Assembly: GCA_021817185.1 (NCBI GenBank)
Contig: JAKAVU010000159.1
Span: 1-6,116 of the forward strand
Length of the DNA: 6,116 nucleotides
Reading direction: 5' to 3'
DNA from: a bacterium
GTDB taxonomy: Bacteria > Chloroflexota > Dormibacteria > UBA8260 > Bog-877
The position numbers and the translations under genes were made by a program. The notes beneath the pieces are model-generated. The model was not told where the DNA came from, did not search any database, and was given only the letters and a program-made list of their open reading frames with translations. Shown piece after piece: positions 4,674 through 6,116 of the stretch. How positions within the stretch are numbered: the stretch's first letter is position 1; every line of letters starts with the position of its first letter.

Positions 4674-6116
4674 TCAGCCGCTGCTGGCCTGGGATCCCCC
4701 ACTGGCAGCGGTGGTGGGCGGCCCGGGCAGGCTCAGGGTGTAGGGAACCGCCATCTGATTGTGATCGACGTCCGCCAGGGGAGAGGAGACGGTCAGGGTG
4801 AGCGGTCCGGCAGGCAGAGGGCCGGTCGCCACCACCACGGTCCTGGTCTGCGCGAGGTAGGAGATCTGGAGTCCGGGAACCGGCTGCCCCGCATCCTGAA
4901 GGGAGATGGACTGCGAGCTCACGGTCAGCGGGTCCAGGTCCGAGTTGAACTGGAGCGTGAAGGTGGTCCCCTGGCCTTGGTTGGCCTGGGCCGACGCCGA
5001 GATCACCAGCGGCCCGATCGGGAGGGCGGTCAGGGCGCCGAGGGAGATCGCCGAGATCTGCGGGGTGGCGCTCCCCAGCTGCACGGTCACCTGTTCGTCC
5101 AGCGCGCTGGCGGGGTTGCTGGAGGTCGCATCGCTCACCAGCTCGATCGCCACCTGATAGGTGCTGCTCCCCGCGCTGGCGGGGGTGCTGGAGACGGCGT
5201 AGTAGCGGTCGAAGGAGCCGGGGAGCAGGGTCGACTGCGGGATCGTGGTCCCGGGCGCCAGCAGCTCGGTGATCTGGGCCGCGGCGGAGGGGCTGTTGGT
5301 GATCTGCAGCTGGGCGAGGGTGCTCGCGAGGTCAAGCGCCTGCCCGGCCTTGGTCGTGCCCGAGCTCGCGAGCGGCGGGGTGGAGAGCTGCAGGGTGACG
5401 ACCTCCTGTTGGTCGCCTCCCTCCTGCTGGAGCGCCGAGACCGCCCCTCCGAATGGAGACCAGGCCAGGTCGCTCAAACCCGTCCTGGTGCTGAGCAGGG
5501 CGCTGGTCCCGGTCGCGATGTCCACGGCCCCGGCCTGGCTGCCCCCGCCATCCTGGGTCGCCAGGTAGGCGAGGTAGGCCCCGTCGGGGCTGTAGCGCAG
5601 GTTGGAGAGGCTGACCCCCTGGGGCGCCACCAGCAGCTGGCGGGGCGCGCTGCCGTAGGTGCCGGCCAGATAGATCGAGTCAACACCCCCCTCGGCGCCG
5701 ATGTAGGCCATCTGGGCGCCGCTCGGCGACCACTGTGGGCTGCCCACCAGCCCGGGGATGGTGGTCGCGGATCCCGCCGCCAGGTTGTAGACCGTGGGCG
5801 TCCCGCCCGGCCGGGCGAACAGCGCGTGGGCTTGGGGATCAAGGTAGAAACTCTGGTCGGGCCCGAGCTTCACCCAGCTGTAGACCGGGCTGGTCTGACC
5901 GTCGAGGTTCACCTCCTGGAGCTCCCCCTGATCCGCATACATCAAGGTGCTGTCGTTGATCCAGACCGCCTGCGGATGTGGTGACGAGGAGGTGGCGATC
6001 GCGACCGGGCTGCCGCCACCGGCGAGCGCCGTTATCTCCAGGGTCGCGGTCCCGCTCGGCGACACGCTCCAGTACGCCAGCTGCTGGCTGTCGGGAGAGG
6101 GGACTGGTGAAGTCAC
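4674..6116 (-). CDS. Beta-propeller (TolB/PD40-like) protein with C-terminal Ig-like Big_5 domain, 5' truncated
   Basis: 480 codons are seen; the frame is still open at the window edge and a propeller motif begins at once, so the true start lies outside. Residues 1-245 hold about six blades with the PD40/WD40-like pattern: SPDSQQLAYWS, INDSTLMYAD, LDPQAHALFARP, SPSGAQMAYIG, SPDGAYLAYLA and SPFGGAVSALQ, each followed by a strand such as DSIYLAG or GAVDIATG. Residues 255-350 (LDLASTLAQLQIT, DRYYAVSS, YQVAIELV, DEQVTVQLG) resemble the helix-plus-sheet pattern of NTF2-like domains in exported proteins, but this is tentative. Residues about 368-464 fit a Big_5/SbsA Ig-like domain (FTLQFNSDLDPLTV, SISLQDAGQPV, LPAGPLTLTVSSPLADVDHN), and a Ser/Gly tail ends the protein. 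No membrane segment is visible in this part. It is probably an exported or membrane-anchored binding or scaffold protein; the ligand is unknown. Propeller and Ig calls are fairly sure. Confidence 0.75.
   Translation of the reverse strand: MTSPVPSPDSQQLAYWSVSPSGTATLEITALAGGGSPVAIATSSSPHPQAVWINDSTLMYADQGELQEVNLDGQTSPVYSWVKLGPDQSFYLDPQAHALFARPGGTPTVYNLAAGSATTIPGLVGSPQWSPSGAQMAYIGAEGGVDSIYLAGTYGSAPRQLLVAPQGVSLSNLRYSPDGAYLAYLATQDGGGSQAGAVDIATGTSALLSTRTGLSDLAWSPFGGAVSALQQEGGDQQEVVTLQLSTPPLASSGTTKAGQALDLASTLAQLQITNSPSAAAQITELLAPGTTIPQSTLLPGSFDRYYAVSSTPASAGSSTYQVAIELVSDATSSNPASALDEQVTVQLGSATPQISAISLGALTALPIGPLVISASAQANQGQGTTFTLQFNSDLDPLTVSSQSISLQDAGQPVPGLQISYLAQTRTVVVATGPLPAGPLTLTVSSPLADVDHNQMAVPYTLSLPGPPTTAASGGSQASSG

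Noticed and set aside
4656..5984. 442-codon + strand frame opposite the propeller gene
   Set aside because: Composition is Gly/Arg/Gln-rich and repetitive, the signature of an antisense frame; the - strand has clear propeller blades.
1..6116. CRISPR array or long tandem repeats
   Set aside because: No regularly spaced repeats of 20-40 bp were seen anywhere in the window.

Overview
The window is 6.1 kb of high-GC DNA. Real genes use mostly G or C in third codon positions, and recognisable Shine-Dalgarno sequences are rare. This fits a soil-type high-GC bacterium (Actinomycetota, Chloroflexota or Dormibacterota-like), but no phylogenetic marker is present, so the host is an inference only.

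Layout, left to right. (1) Bases 1-302, + strand: the C-terminal end of a gene whose last domain is a bacterial Ig-like (Big_1/invasin-type) surface domain. An amber codon interrupts the final beta-strand, and a strong rho-independent terminator follows. (2) Bases 303-1649: an insertion-sequence graveyard. It holds two decayed C-terminal transposase fragments from different DDE families, both on +: an IS1634-type relic (about 557-910) and an ISAs1-type relic (about 1071-1408). Both carry frameshifts; the first also has a premature stop, and the second has lost its probable catalytic Glu. (3) Bases 1650-2257, - strand: an intact type II toxin-antitoxin pair, with an AbrB-fold antitoxin (VapB) overlapping a PIN-domain RNase toxin (VapC) by 13 nt, and a nested palindrome just before the antitoxin start. 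(4) Bases 2287-3008: about 720 bp with no gene I can defend. It has one strong hairpin and a short coding-like fragment that I cannot identify. (5) Bases 3009-4562, - strand: an intact tyrosine recombinase with all six active-site residues at nearly XerD-like spacing, plus an unusual C-terminal extension of about 140 residues. (6) Bases 4674-6116, - strand: the 3' part of a gene for a probably exported beta-propeller protein with a C-terminal Ig-like (Big_5/SbsA-like) domain. It runs off the right edge.

The layout looks like an accessory or integration-prone segment between two genes for probable exported or cell-surface proteins: IS relics, a toxin-antitoxin module and a recombinase lie side by side. 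I found no tRNA, rRNA, CRISPR array or convincing attachment site. I see no complete new system; the oddest points are the recombinase tail, the interrupted Ig-domain gene and the unexplained 2287-3008 block.
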